A stretch of DNA of 64,000 bases from contig NZ_JAUAOA010000004.1 in NCBI RefSeq assembly GCF_030542965.1, positions 124,001 through 188,000 of the forward strand, read 5' to 3'. Below are positions 15,710 to 25,659 of the stretch, piece after piece (the stretch's first letter is position 1; each line of letters begins with the position of its first letter). Under the pieces are notes generated by a model. The model ran no database searches and had not been told where the DNA came from. It worked only from the letters and a program-made list of their open reading frames with translations. Made by a program: the position numbers and the translations under genes. This DNA comes from Azotosporobacter soli (GTDB lineage: Bacteria > Bacillota > Negativicutes > SG130).

Positions 15710-18700
15710 ATGGATGAACAGCAGCGTCATCGATTATTGCATGAACTGAGCGGCAGTCCGTTTCGCGAAGAGTATTGCCGCGATGAGTTTCTGCATGAGA
15801 TGTTTGAAAAGAACGCGGATCAGCAGCCGGAGAAAATGGCGCTGGAATGCCGCACGACCAAGCTCACGTACCGCGAGCTGGAGGAACGCAGCAACCGGTT
15901 GGCCGCTTATCTGCGCCGCAGTGGTCTAAAGAGCGGCGAGCATGTGATCTTAATGCTCGACAAGACGGAAAACCTGTACATTGCGATGCTGGGCATCATG
16001 AAAGCGGGCGCGGCGTATGTGCCGATCGATTTGTCGTTTCCGGGCGAACGGGTGGAATACATCATCGCCGATTCGGGCGCGCGTTTCTGCATCAGTTCGA
16101 GCGAGATCTGGCAGGCGAAAGGGATCGTGCCGGGTGAAGGCGGCGTGCAGCCAGTCTTGGTGGATCGCGATGCGCCGCAGATTGAGCAGGAAAGCCCGGC
16201 TCGCTTGACGCCGGAAGAAATTGGCCTGAACCGGAGCGCGCTTTTTTCCTCCTGCTACATCATCTATACGTCAGGAACGACCGGCAAGCCGAAAGGCTGC
16301 ATCATTGACCACCGCAACATCTGCAACTATGTGCGCGGCGCGACCGTTACCTACGGCATCAAGGGCGACGATCGCATTTTGCAGTGCGCTTCGGTCGCGT
16401 TTGACGCGTCGCTGGAAGAAATATGGATGGCGTTTGCCAACGGCGGCACGCTGATCGTCGGAACGAAGGAAATTATGCAGGCGGGTGCGCTGTTCGGCGA
16501 AATGATGACGCAGCATCAGGTCACGGTGCTTTCTTGCTCGCCGACCTTGCTCTCGATGGTCGAAAGCGATATGGACACGGTGCGTCTTTTGATCCTTGGC
16601 GGCGAGGCGTGTCCGCACGATCTGGTGAAACGCTGGGCTGGCCCGCAGCGCACGATTTATAATTCGTACGGGCCGACCGAAGCGACGATCGTCGCGACCG
16701 TCGGCGAACTGAAAGCCGATAAGCCGGTGACGATCGGCAAAGCGCTGCCGAATTATCGCACCTACATCGTCGACGAAAAACTGGAGTTGGTCGACATCGG
16801 CGCGGAAGGAGAGCTGTTGATCGCCGGGCCGAGCGTGTCGCGCGGTTATCTGAACATGGACGATCTTGACGCGAAGCGTTTCGTCTTTACGCATAAGATC
16901 ACTGGCGAACCGGACTGCTTCTACCGCACCGGCGATCTGGTCTGTTATACAGAGGACGGCGAGATCGAGTATCATGGACGCGGCGACGATCAGGTCAAGC
17001 TGCGCGGTTTCCGCATCGAACTGTCGGAGATCGAATCGCTTCTGATGCAGGACCCGGCGATTCTTTCGGCGGCGGTCGCGCTGCACCAGACAGGACAGCA
17101 GCTCGCGGCCTACGTCGTCTTGCGCGAAGGGGAAACGATCGACTACAAAGCGCTGCGCGAGACGCTGAAAAAAAAGCTGCCGCCGTACATGATCCCGTCC
17201 TGGCTCGATGAAGTGGCGTCGCTGCCGACGTCGATCAGCGGCAAGATCAACCGCAAGCAGCTGCCGACCGCATTGCAGCCTTTCGTCGACGAGCAGCGCG
17301 AGATCATTGCGCCGCGTACGCCGCTCGAAGAGGAGATCACGGCGGTCTGGAAGGAAGTCTTCAAGCTGAGCGAAATATCGGTGACCGATGATTTCTTCTA
17401 CGATCTCAGCGGCCATTCTTTGCTGGCGGCCGGTGCGGTCTCCAAGCTGCGCAAGCTGGACCGCTTCAAGAGCGTCGCGGTCGGCGACATTTATAAATAT
17501 CCGACGATAGAGGGCTTGGCGAGAAACATCGAAACGTCCGCTGCGCCGCAGCCGTCCGACGTCAAACGTGATTTCTACCATGCAACGACGTCTTCCTACC
17601 TTGCCTGCGCGCTGGCGCAAGGCCTGGCGATTGCCGGATTGTCGCTGCTGCATTTTTGGCAATGGCTGGGCGTGTTCTTCGTCTTCGCCTATCTGTCGAA
17701 CCAAGGTTTCGAAGTGGCACAGGCTGTCGGCTGGGCGATCGCCAGCTATGCGATCGTACTGCCGCTGCTCTTTATCTTCGTGCTGGCGGCCAAATGGCTG
17801 TTGATCGGCAGGCTGAAGGCGGGCAGCTACCCGCTCTGGGGTTCGTATTATTTCCGTTACTGGCTGGTCTGCAAACTGGTCGAGATCCTGCCGCTGAATT
17901 TTTTCGAAGGCAGTCCGGTTTTGCCGTGGTTCTACCGCCTCTTGGGTGCTGAGATCGGCAGCGGCGTATACATGGGCTCAGCCAGTTTGATGACGTTTGA
18001 TCTGCTGCGTGTCGGCAGCGGCGCGACGCTTTGCGCGGGCAGCAGCGTGAGCGGCGCCTGGGTGACGGGCGGACGGCTGTATCTTGCGCCGATTGCAATC
18101 GGCGAGAAATGTCTGGTCGGTAACCGCGCGGTGCTGGCGGGCAATAATGTGATGGGCGACGGTGCGGCGCTCGGCGATATCTCGCTGCTGCCGGAAGGCG
18201 TCAACATCCCATCGCATGAACTTTGGAACGGTTCGCCGGCTGCATTTTCCTCCCCCTGCCATTTGATCAAAAACGAAACGGTCGAATGGTCGGGCGGACT
18301 GGTCGCGCTCTTTGCACTGAGTGCGCTGCTTTTGCCGACGCTGATGGAAAGTCTCTTTTTCCCCGGCCTGCTCTTTATTGAGACGATGATCGAAGTGCCC
18401 GACAGCATCGGAGCCTGGCTCTTGTGTGCGCCGTTTTTGGCGCTGAGCTATATTCTGATTTTGCTGCTGTTGACTTCACTCAGCAAAAAGATCCTGTGCT
18501 TTGATATGAAGGAAGGCTGCTATCCGCTCAACAGTTCCTTCTATTTTCGTTACTGGCTGTTCAGCCAATTGTTCCGGCATGTCGAATCGATGCTCAGCGG
18601 CCTCTTCGGGACGATCTATACCGCCGCTTGGCTGAAAACGCTCGGTTTGCGGCTCGGTAAAGGCAGTGAGGTGTCTTATGTGCGCGACATCATGCCGGAT

Positions 18701-19678
18701 ATGCTGGAAGCGGGCGACGGCTGCTTCTTTGCCGACGATGCCAGCGTCAGCGGCGCGGTGATTGACGGCGGGAAACTGTATCTGAAAAAGACGCGAATCG
18801 GCGATCATAGCTTTATCGGCAACAGCGCGGTCATACCGGCCGGAGCGCAGATCGGCAGCCATTGCCTGATCGGCGTGCTGTCGACGGTGAGCGTGCAGAC
18901 GCCGGTTTCGGATGGCACGTCATGGCTTGGTTCGCCGCCGATCTTTTTGCCGAAACGGCAGAAGGTCGAAGAATTCGGCGACGCGCAGACCTTTACGCCG
19001 TCGGCCAAACTGATCTGGCAACGGCGGCTGATCGATTTTTGCAAGATCCTCTTGCCGATGACGATCTTTATCAGCCTGGCCTGCATTGTGATCCAACTGG
19101 TGTTCAGCGATTTTGGCGCGAGCCGCATCGAAGTCCTGCTCGCGCTGATGCCTCTCATTTATATCAGCGCGGGCATCGCCTGCATCCTGCTGTTTGCGCT
19201 GCTGAAGCAGCTGTTGGTGGGCCGCTACAAACCCGGCGTGCATCCGCTCTGGAGCCTTCATGTCTGGCTGGCGGAACTGCTCACAGGTTTGTATGAAGAC
19301 CTGGTCGTGCAGTTCTTCTACCGGGTCTTATGCGGCACGCCCTATGCGGCGTGGGTGCTGCGCTGTCTCGGCGTGAAGGTGGGACGGCGCAGCTATATCC
19401 AGACCAGCTGGATCACGGAATTCGACATGGTGGAAATCGGCGACGATGTGGCGCTCAATGAGGATGCGAATCTGCAGACGCATCTTTTCGAAGACCGGAT
19501 CATGAAGATCGGCAAGATCACGCTCGGCGATCGCTGCACGGTCGGCGCTTCGGCGACGGTACTCTACGATACCGAACTGGGCGACGGCTGCGAAGTATCG
19601 GATCTGAGTCTGATCATGAAAGGCGAGATGCTGCCTGCAAACACGACCTGGCAGGGCGTGCCGGGACAACGGATTTAA
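15710..19678 (+). CDS. Pls-like NRPS: adenylation, thiolation and three membrane/beta-helix domains
   Basis: This 1322-residue protein is laid out like epsilon-poly-lysine synthetase, which the literature gives as about 1319 residues. The adenylation domain (about 15-515) shows YTSGTTGKPKG (residue 185), NSYGPTEA, YRTGDLV and GKINRK. A thiolation domain follows with phosphopantetheine Ser570 in SGHSLL. The rest alternates membrane helices with three hexapeptide-repeat (left-handed beta-helix) regions near 760-850, 980-1075 and 1225-1320, as in the Pls/TIGR02353 C-terminus. There is no condensation or thioesterase domain. Asp232 and Glu236 line up with Stachelhaus positions 235 and 239. The acidic Glu would suit a basic amino acid, by eye only. 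I prefer the ATG at 15710 over the GTG at 15701 for spacing. Confidence 0.8.
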   Translation: MDEQQRHRLLHELSGSPFREEYCRDEFLHEMFEKNADQQPEKMALECRTTKLTYRELEERSNRLAAYLRRSGLKSGEHVILMLDKTENLYIAMLGIMKAGAAYVPIDLSFPGERVEYIIADSGARFCISSSEIWQAKGIVPGEGGVQPVLVDRDAPQIEQESPARLTPEEIGLNRSALFSSCYIIYTSGTTGKPKGCIIDHRNICNYVRGATVTYGIKGDDRILQCASVAFDASLEEIWMAFANGGTLIVGTKEIMQAGALFGEMMTQHQVTVLSCSPTLLSMVESDMDTVRLLILGGEACPHDLVKRWAGPQRTIYNSYGPTEATIVATVGELKADKPVTIGKALPNYRTYIVDEKLELVDIGAEGELLIAGPSVSRGYLNMDDLDAKRFVFTHKITGEPDCFYRTGDLVCYTEDGEIEYHGRGDDQVKLRGFRIELSEIESLLMQDPAILSAAVALHQTGQQLAAYVVLREGETIDYKALRETLKKKLPPYMIPSWLDEVASLPTSISGKINRKQLPTALQPFVDEQREIIAPRTPLEEEITAVWKEVFKLSEISVTDDFFYDLSGHSLLAAGAVSKLRKLDRFKSVAVGDIYKYPTIEGLARNIETSAAPQPSDVKRDFYHATTSSYLACALAQGLAIAGLSLLHFWQWLGVFFVFAYLSNQGFEVAQAVGWAIASYAIVLPLLFIFVLAAKWLLIGRLKAGSYPLWGSYYFRYWLVCKLVEILPLNFFEGSPVLPWFYRLLGAEIGSGVYMGSASLMTFDLLRVGSGATLCAGSSVSGAWVTGGRLYLAPIAIGEKCLVGNRAVLAGNNVMGDGAALGDISLLPEGVNIPSHELWNGSPAAFSSPCHLIKNETVEWSGGLVALFALSALLLPTLMESLFFPGLLFIETMIEVPDSIGAWLLCAPFLALSYILILLLLTSLSKKILCFDMKEGCYPLNSSFYFRYWLFSQLFRHVESMLSGLFGTIYTAAWLKTLGLRLGKGSEVSYVRDIMPDMLEAGDGCFFADDASVSGAVIDGGKLYLKKTRIGDHSFIGNSAVIPAGAQIGSHCLIGVLSTVSVQTPVSDGTSWLGSPPIFLPKRQKVEEFGDAQTFTPSAKLIWQRRLIDFCKILLPMTIFISLACIVIQLVFSDFGASRIEVLLALMPLIYISAGIACILLFALLKQLLVGRYKPGVHPLWSLHVWLAELLTGLYEDLVVQFFYRVLCGTPYAAWVLRCLGVKVGRRSYIQTSWITEFDMVEIGDDVALNEDANLQTHLFEDRIMKIGKITLGDRCTVGASATVLYDTELGDGCEVSDLSLIMKGEMLPANTTWQGVPGQRI

Positions 19679-19698
19679 ATAAAAAAGGACGTGGACGC

Positions 19699-20205
19699 AT
19701 GAAAATATCGGAAGCGATACGAAGCAGACGAAGCGTGAGAAAGTATGAGGAACGTCCGGTGGAGCGGGAAAAGATTGAGCAGTTGCTGCGGGCCGCGATG
19801 CAGGCGCCGTCGGCGGGCAATCAGCAAGCTTGGGAATTTCTCGTTGTTGAAAATAAGGAGATGCTGCAAAAACTGGCGAAGGCGCATCCCTATGCGTTGC
19901 CGATGGCGAAGGCCGCACTAGGCATACTTGTGTTGTCAAAAGAAGCGGCGCTAAAATATCCGGCGTATTGGCAGCAGGATTTGGCTGCCGCGACGCAAAA
20001 TCTGCTGCTTGAAGCGGTGGAACTCGGCCTGGGGGCGGTCTGGATGGGCGTTGCGCCGGAAGAAGAGCGGATGCAGTTTATTAAAGACCTGTTTCAGTTG
20101 CCGCAAGGCGTGACGCCCTTTGCCATGCTGGCTGTCGGTTATTCACCGGATAATCAATTTGTCGATCGCTTTGACGCGACGAGGATTCATTACGAACAGT
20201 ATTAA
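19699..20205 (+). CDS. Nitroreductase family FMN protein
   Basis: This 168-residue protein of the nitroreductase fold begins ISEAIRSRRSVRKYEERPV, the family's FMN phosphate-binding start, followed by AMQAPSAGNQQAWEF. The C-terminal half has LGAVWMGVAPEEER and AVGYSP. Such enzymes use FMN and NAD(P)H to reduce nitro groups, quinones or related acceptors. The physiological substrate is unknown. It starts 20 bases after the NRPS-like gene behind AAAAGGACG and is probably co-transcribed with it, so it might modify the NRPS product, but that is a guess. Confidence 0.85.
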   Translation: MKISEAIRSRRSVRKYEERPVEREKIEQLLRAAMQAPSAGNQQAWEFLVVENKEMLQKLAKAHPYALPMAKAALGILVLSKEAALKYPAYWQQDLAAATQNLLLEAVELGLGAVWMGVAPEEERMQFIKDLFQLPQGVTPFAMLAVGYSPDNQFVDRFDATRIHYEQY

Positions 20206-20308
20206 AGGGGCAAGCAGAGTATCCGATATTATTAGCGCCGCTGACAGGGAATGCGGCAGATAGCGTCGAAAAAACCTAAAATATGGAAAATGAAAAGGGG
20301 GACGCTAT

Positions 20309-21610
20309 ATGTTCGAAAAACGCTGGATTATCCTTGCCCGCTTGCTGATTGCACTGGCCGTACTCAATGGCGCTTTTTTCTCCGGCAGCAGTACCGTCGC
20401 TGCGGCGGAACTTAGCAGGCAACATGCGCCGGATACCGAGATGCTGATGACGATTGTTGAGCACAATGCGGACGTTAAGCGCATGCTGCTGCAATCGATC
20501 GATCAGGCGAAGCAGATCAATCCTGATCGGGAAACGAATCCGGCCCAATCGCTGGAAGAGTATTACGCCTATATCGATTGGGCGACAACGGCTATGCCGT
20601 TCAACATTCTGCCTGCGGCGGAGCGGTATCCCAAATTGTACGAGAGCATCGATCAAAGCCTGGATTACTTTTATTTTATCAATGACCAACCGCTGGCCGA
20701 ACTCAGCGGCAAAGGCTACTACCACAATTCGCTGCAATATGTCGAACCGTATCGTTCGTGGCTGGTTGTTTTCACGAAGCATTGGGGAGACTATCTGAGC
20801 ACCAAGAATTCTTGGAACGAAGAGTTTTACCGAAAATCCTGCGCCGATGAGCGGTTCGGCATGAACAATGGCTGGTATGAAAGTCCGGAAAAATGGACAA
20901 CCTTCAATGAATTTTTCGCCCGTTATCTGAGTTCGCCGGCTGCGCGGCCGATTGCCGCCGCAGCGAATGAAGCGGTCGTCGTTTCTCCGGCGGATTCCGC
21001 GCCGCAGGGCGTCTGGAAAATTGACAAGGACTCCCGCTTTGTACAACAGCCGGGCGTACAGTTAAAATCGGCCAACTTTAATTCCGTAATCGATCTTATC
21101 GGCAAGGACAGCGCCTATGCCGGAAAATTTGCCAATGGCGTGCTGACGCATACATTCCTGGACGTGAATGATTATCATCGTTACCATTTCCCGGTGAGCG
21201 GCACGATCAAAGAAGTGCGCGCGATCCTCGCCGACGATGCGGTGGGCGGCATCATCGTCTGGGATAAACAATTGCGCAAGTACGTGCTGGAGGATCAAAT
21301 CCCCGGCTGGCAGGCGATCGAGACGCGTGCCTGCGTGATCATCGAGACGGAGAAATACGGCTTGGTCGCGGTGCTGCCGATCGGCATGTCGCAAGTCTCT
21401 TCGGTTAATTTTGAAACAAGCGTGAAAGTCGGCGCGAAGGTCAAAAAAGGCGATCCACTTGGTTATTTCCTCTTCGGCGGTTCCGACATCGTGATGCTGT
21501 TCCAGCCGCAGGCCAACTTTACGCTGACGGCGCCTGCGCTTGACGCGAATTCCTATAAGCATATTTACATGGGCGAGGCGTATGGACTGCTGCAGAAAGG
21601 TGTCCGATAG
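20309..21610 (+). CDS. Exported phosphatidylserine-decarboxylase-like pyruvoyl enzyme
   Basis: This 433-residue protein has an N-terminal signal or anchor sequence (hydrophobic residues about 8-32). An alpha-helical region (about 38-160) comes before a PSD-type decarboxylase domain with WTTFNEFFARYL, DVNDYHRYHFPVSG and, near the C-terminus, FGGSD. Ser392 of that FGGS is the predicted self-cleavage site that becomes the pyruvoyl group. The long N-terminal region and GGS instead of LGST resemble the PsiD-like branch, which includes amino-acid decarboxylases, so phosphatidylserine is not the only possible substrate. Export is unusual for the family. It follows the nitroreductase gene by about 100 bases and is closed by a strong terminator. 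Confidence 0.75.
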   Translation: MFEKRWIILARLLIALAVLNGAFFSGSSTVAAAELSRQHAPDTEMLMTIVEHNADVKRMLLQSIDQAKQINPDRETNPAQSLEEYYAYIDWATTAMPFNILPAAERYPKLYESIDQSLDYFYFINDQPLAELSGKGYYHNSLQYVEPYRSWLVVFTKHWGDYLSTKNSWNEEFYRKSCADERFGMNNGWYESPEKWTTFNEFFARYLSSPAARPIAAAANEAVVVSPADSAPQGVWKIDKDSRFVQQPGVQLKSANFNSVIDLIGKDSAYAGKFANGVLTHTFLDVNDYHRYHFPVSGTIKEVRAILADDAVGGIIVWDKQLRKYVLEDQIPGWQAIETRACVIIETEKYGLVAVLPIGMSQVSSVNFETSVKVGAKVKKGDPLGYFLFGGSDIVMLFQPQANFTLTAPALDANSYKHIYMGEAYGLLQKGVR

Positions 21611-21625
21611 GTAAGAAATAAAACG

Positions 21626-21664
21626 AAAGACCGCCCGGCGAAAATGAACTGCCGGGCGGTCTTT
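21626..21664. terminator. Bidirectional terminator between convergent genes
   Basis: AAAGACCGCCCGGC (21626-21639) and GCCGGGCGGTCTTT (21651-21664) are perfectly complementary, with A and T tails on both sides. It serves the decarboxylase-like gene and the convergent transporter gene. Confidence 0.85.
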
Positions 21665-21673
21665 GTTTTGTGT

Positions 21674-22963
21674 TTAGAAAAAATAGCGAAAGTAGACGTA
21701 GATGTGGCTGAGTACGATCGATACGAGCATCAGCGGAAACGCGAGTTTGAAAAAACCGCGGAAAGTAATTGCGATGCCGTTCTTTTCGGCGATTCCGGCG
21801 ACGACGACGTTGGCGGACGCGCCGATCAATGTGCCGTTTCCGCCCAGGCAGGCGCCCAGCGCGAGTGACCACCAGACCGGTTCGAGATTCATGCCGGACA
21901 GCTGTCCCATTTCCTGCAGCATTGGGATCATCGTTGCGACAAAAGGGATGTTGTCGATGAAAGCCGAGGCGATGGCGGAGAGCCAGAGCACCAAAAGCGA
22001 AGTCTCCATCACCTGTCCCTGCGTCAGGGCAAGAGCCCAGTACGCGATCGCCTTGATCACGCCGGTCGCTTTCAGGCCGCCGACCAAGACGAAGAGTCCG
22101 GTGAAGAAGAAGATCGTCGGCCATTCGATATGCAGCAGAATCTCTTCCGGCTCTGCCTTACTGATGAGCAACAAAAGCATTGCGCCCGCCAAGGCGACGG
22201 TCGCGGATTCTAAATGAAAAAAGCCGTGCAGTGTGAAACCGAGAATGGTAAGGGCAAGAACGAAGAGCGATTTCTTCAGTAGCGCCTGATCGTGAATCGC
22301 ATCTTGATAATTTAATTGTAAGACGCTAAGTCGATCTTCTTCTTCGACCTGGAGATCCTTTCTGTAAAAGAAAAGCAAGAGCGCGATGGTGACAAGCAAA
22401 ATCAAAATGCATATCGGCGCAAGATGATAGGCGAATGCATTAAAACTTAAACCGGCGGCGCTGCCAATCATGATATTGGGCGGGTCGCCGATCAAAGTGG
22501 CCGTGCCGCCGATGTTGGAAGCGAGTATTTCGGAAATCAAAAACGGCAGCGGGTTGATTTGCAGTTTATCGGTCAACGTAAGTGTTACCGGTACAATCAA
22601 TAAGACCGTGGTCACATTGTCGAGTAAAGCGGAGGCGGAGGCTGTGATGCCGGAGAGCAAGGCGAGCAGACGGAACGGATGCCCTTTGGTTACATGCGCC
22701 GACCAGATCGCGACTGCCTCGAATACGCCGCTGCGGCGGGTGATGGTGACGAGAATCATCATGCCGATCAGTAAGCCCAGCGTGTTGAAATCGATGTCGT
22801 CTTTTAGCGCGGTCTCCTGGCTTAAAAAACCGAGCAGCATCATCACGATGCCGCCCGTCATCGCGACCACCATGCGATGGAACTTTTCCCAGATGATCAG
22901 AACGTAGGTAAGCGTGAAAATCAGAATCGAGGCGTAGAAAGCGATATCGTGCACATGAAACAC
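21674..22963 (-). CDS. ArsB/NhaD-type (IT superfamily) membrane transporter
   Basis: This 429-residue protein with about 11-12 membrane segments belongs to the ion-transporter superfamily that holds ArsB, NhaD and CitM. Diagnostic stretches are SALLDNVTTVLLIVPVTLTL, NIGGTATLIGDPPNIMIGSA and the second-half repeat IASAFIDNIPFVATMIPML with LGGNGTLIGASANVV. The paired GDPPN-like and DN-x-T/P signatures are shared by these antiporters. The ion carried (arsenite, sodium or an organic anion) cannot be decided. It is transcribed alone on the minus strand and converges on the decarboxylase-like gene. A purine-rich AAAGGAGTG precedes its ATG. Confidence 0.8.
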   Translation of the reverse strand: MFHVHDIAFYASILIFTLTYVLIIWEKFHRMVVAMTGGIVMMLLGFLSQETALKDDIDFNTLGLLIGMMILVTITRRSGVFEAVAIWSAHVTKGHPFRLLALLSGITASASALLDNVTTVLLIVPVTLTLTDKLQINPLPFLISEILASNIGGTATLIGDPPNIMIGSAAGLSFNAFAYHLAPICILILLVTIALLLFFYRKDLQVEEEDRLSVLQLNYQDAIHDQALLKKSLFVLALTILGFTLHGFFHLESATVALAGAMLLLLISKAEPEEILLHIEWPTIFFFTGLFVLVGGLKATGVIKAIAYWALALTQGQVMETSLLVLWLSAIASAFIDNIPFVATMIPMLQEMGQLSGMNLEPVWWSLALGACLGGNGTLIGASANVVVAGIAEKNGIAITFRGFFKLAFPLMLVSIVLSHIYVYFRYFF

Positions 22964-23202
22964 TCCTTTTCAGCTGAAAATAAAGAGAAGAAGCCCTTGG
23001 TGACAGGCTCCTCCGAAAAAAATACGTGTGCTATGTTTCTTTTTCCAGTATAGCGGATTGGGACTATGGACGTCAAATGCCAAAGAAGCAGGAGTTTATT
23101 CTTCGAAGCGGGAGTTTCGCTTGAAACGGATGGTATTTTTGGGGCGGGTAGGTTAAAATTAGAGTTGAAATAGTTGGAATAATGCGACGAGGGGGAAACG
23201 GG

Positions 23203-25659
23203 ATGCTGCGCTCAATAAAAAGTCAGCTCTTGATGATCGTTTTTTTGCTCGTTTCCATATCGTTTCTTGTCTCCGGTGCGGTGAACATGTATATGGTGTC
23301 CTCTTCGTTCGAGCGCCACAGCAAAGAAGACAACCTGATGTTCGCCGAAGCGCTGGCGAAGAACGTATACGGTTTTTTCCATAACGCATACAATATCATT
23401 GATGGCTTGGCGAAAAACGGCGAAGTCCGCGAAATGGCGCCGGAAAAACAACGGCAGCTCTTTGTTTCGACGGCGGCGCGCTTTCCGTTTTTCAACAATT
23501 TGTATTCGACCGCGGTTAGCGATGGCATGCAGCTGGCGCGTGCGTACGGGCCGAATGCCAGTCGACGCAACCGGGAATGGTTTAGCGAAATGCGGGAGCG
23601 GGCGGCGCCTTGGACGTATTCGGGTTATACACTCTCTGGTGATGTGGCTGTCGCAGCGATTTTTTCGCCGATTTTTGACAAACGGGGAAATTATGCTGCG
23701 ATTATGGGCGGCGACCTGAAACTGGATTATGTGCAGGATTTAGTGGAACGTTTCAACGAACGACCGGGCAGTTATGCCTGCGTTTTGGACGGTAATGGCG
23801 TAGTGCTCGCTCACCCCGAGCGTGTGCAGTTTCAAGAACGCTACAATTATCAAACGCGCAGCAAGAGTGTAGTTGTCAAAGACGAGCGCGGCAATGTCGT
23901 GTCACTCGCCGAAGGCGGCGAGCAAAAAACGGAAGTGGTTGCCATCGCGATTCCCGATGCGCTGCATGAAATGGCATGGAAGGCCTTGTCGGGCGAAGCA
24001 GGAACGCTCGAATTTCGCGATCTTGAAGGCCGGCAAATGATCGGCGCGTACTATCCGGTCGAGATTCCGGAGGTGCCGAGCCGTTGGGCGGTCATCACCG
24101 TACAGGACAGAGGCGTTGCACTGGCGCTGGTTTATGACGTGACGCGGCGCAATGCCGTAATTGCCACGGTCATTTTGCTGTTGGCGTTTAGTGGCGTCTA
24201 CCTCTTTGTTTCCCGGCGCGTTGTGCAGCCGATCAACGATTTGATTGAAGGAACGGATGAAATTGCCCGGGGCGACTTATCGAAGCGCTTGAAGATAAGC
24301 CGCTTGAAGGAACTGGGGCAATTGGCCAAGGCATACAATGAGATGGCGGAAACGCTGGAGCTGCGGAATCTGGAACGCGAGCGCGACCGTGTGGCGCTCG
24401 CCGCATCGGAGACCAAGTTTTCCAAGGCCTTTCGTTATTATGCGGATGTCATCGGCATCACGCGCCTGACCGACCGGAAGATCGTCGAAGTGAACGAGGC
24501 GTTTTATGAAATTTTCGGCTATCAAGCGCAAGAAGTTCTCGAACATACGACGATGGAAATCGGAATGATGCCGGATACGGAGGAAAATAAGGCGAAAATT
24601 GCGGCGGTGTATCGTGACCTGAACGAAGGGAAGGCGGTGCGCAACCGCGAAGTCGAGTGGCGGACGAAAGACGGCATGAACCGTCTTGGACTATGGTCGG
24701 CCGAAGCGATTGAAATCAACGGCGAACGCTGTTCGATCTTCGCCTGGAAAGATATCAGCGAGCTGAAAAAGGCGCAGCAAGAGTTGCAGGAGGCGCACAA
24801 TGAACTGGAAGTGAAGGTGGAGCTGCGGACGCAGGAACTGACCGCGCTGAATGAAGAACTGGTCGCCAGCAATGAAGAGCTGTCGAATGCGCTGGCGGAG
24901 CTGCGCCGAACGCAGGATCAGCTGGTGCGTTCGGAAAAAATGGCGGCGCTTGGCGGTCTGGTGGCTGGAGTGGCGCATGAGATCAACACGCCGATCGGCA
25001 GTAGCGTGACGGCGGCGTCGCATCTGACCGTGATTTCGAAGGAGCTGCGCGAGGCCTATCAGCTGCAAAAACTGGGCACGCGGCAATTTGTCGAATACAT
25101 GGAAGACTGCCTGGAAGGCGCGAGAATCATTCAGGTCAATTTGGAACGCGCCGCCCGATTGGTGAAAAGTTTCAAACAGGTGTCGGCTGATCAGGTGAGT
25201 GAGACAAAACGCGTCTTTAAGGTAAAGGAATATCTCGAGGAAGTGTTGCTCAGCATTCAGCCGCATTATAAACGGACGAAACATCGCATCGTGACCGAAT
25301 GTGACGAGGAGCTCGAAGTCGATACCTTTCCCGGCGCTTTTTCGCAGATCATCACGAATCTGCTGATGAATTCGATTCTACACGCCTATGATGAGTCGGA
25401 TGAGGGAAAGATGACGATCAGGGTCTATAAAGAAGACGAGTGTCTGGTGCTCGATTATGCCGATGACGGCAAAGGCATGGCGAAACATGTGCAGGAACGG
25501 ATTTTTGACCCTTTCTTCACGACGAAGCGTGGGGTAGGCGGAACCGGCTTGGGATTGTATGTTGTCTACAATATTATTACCCAGCAACTCGGAGGCAGCA
25601 TTCGATGCGAGAGTGAACCGGGCAGAGGGACGAAATTTCATATCCGGATGCCGCTCTGA
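23203..25659 (+). CDS. Membrane sensor histidine kinase with Cache, HAMP and PAS domains
   Basis: This 818-residue kinase has a membrane helix at residues 9-31, an extracellular Cache-type domain (about 35-305), a second helix (about 315-335), a HAMP (RRVVQPINDLIEGTDEIARG) and a PAS domain (about 405-525). A coiled coil comes next, then an H-box (MAALGGLVAGVAHEINTPIG) and an HATPase domain with NLLMNSILHAY, DDGKG, FFTTKRG and GTGLGLYVVYNI. The His in VAHE is the likely phosphorylation site. GAGGGGGAA precedes the chosen ATG. No response regulator is adjacent. The nif operon follows by 460 bases on the same strand, so a role in nif control is possible but untested. The kinase at 58167 is a shorter relative. 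Confidence 0.85.
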   Translation: MLRSIKSQLLMIVFLLVSISFLVSGAVNMYMVSSSFERHSKEDNLMFAEALAKNVYGFFHNAYNIIDGLAKNGEVREMAPEKQRQLFVSTAARFPFFNNLYSTAVSDGMQLARAYGPNASRRNREWFSEMRERAAPWTYSGYTLSGDVAVAAIFSPIFDKRGNYAAIMGGDLKLDYVQDLVERFNERPGSYACVLDGNGVVLAHPERVQFQERYNYQTRSKSVVVKDERGNVVSLAEGGEQKTEVVAIAIPDALHEMAWKALSGEAGTLEFRDLEGRQMIGAYYPVEIPEVPSRWAVITVQDRGVALALVYDVTRRNAVIATVILLLAFSGVYLFVSRRVVQPINDLIEGTDEIARGDLSKRLKISRLKELGQLAKAYNEMAETLELRNLERERDRVALAASETKFSKAFRYYADVIGITRLTDRKIVEVNEAFYEIFGYQAQEVLEHTTMEIGMMPDTEENKAKIAAVYRDLNEGKAVRNREVEWRTKDGMNRLGLWSAEAIEINGERCSIFAWKDISELKKAQQELQEAHNELEVKVELRTQELTALNEELVASNEELSNALAELRRTQDQLVRSEKMAALGGLVAGVAHEINTPIGSSVTAASHLTVISKELREAYQLQKLGTRQFVEYMEDCLEGARIIQVNLERAARLVKSFKQVSADQVSETKRVFKVKEYLEEVLLSIQPHYKRTKHRIVTECDEELEVDTFPGAFSQIITNLLMNSILHAYDESDEGKMTIRVYKEDECLVLDYADDGKGMAKHVQERIFDPFFTTKRGVGGTGLGLYVVYNIITQQLGGSIRCESEPGRGTKFHIRMPL

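Noticed and set aside
16271-17704. 477-residue minus-strand frame inside the NRPS gene
   Set aside because: It is an antisense shadow of the adenylation and thiolation domains, with arginine- and glutamine-rich composition and no family match.
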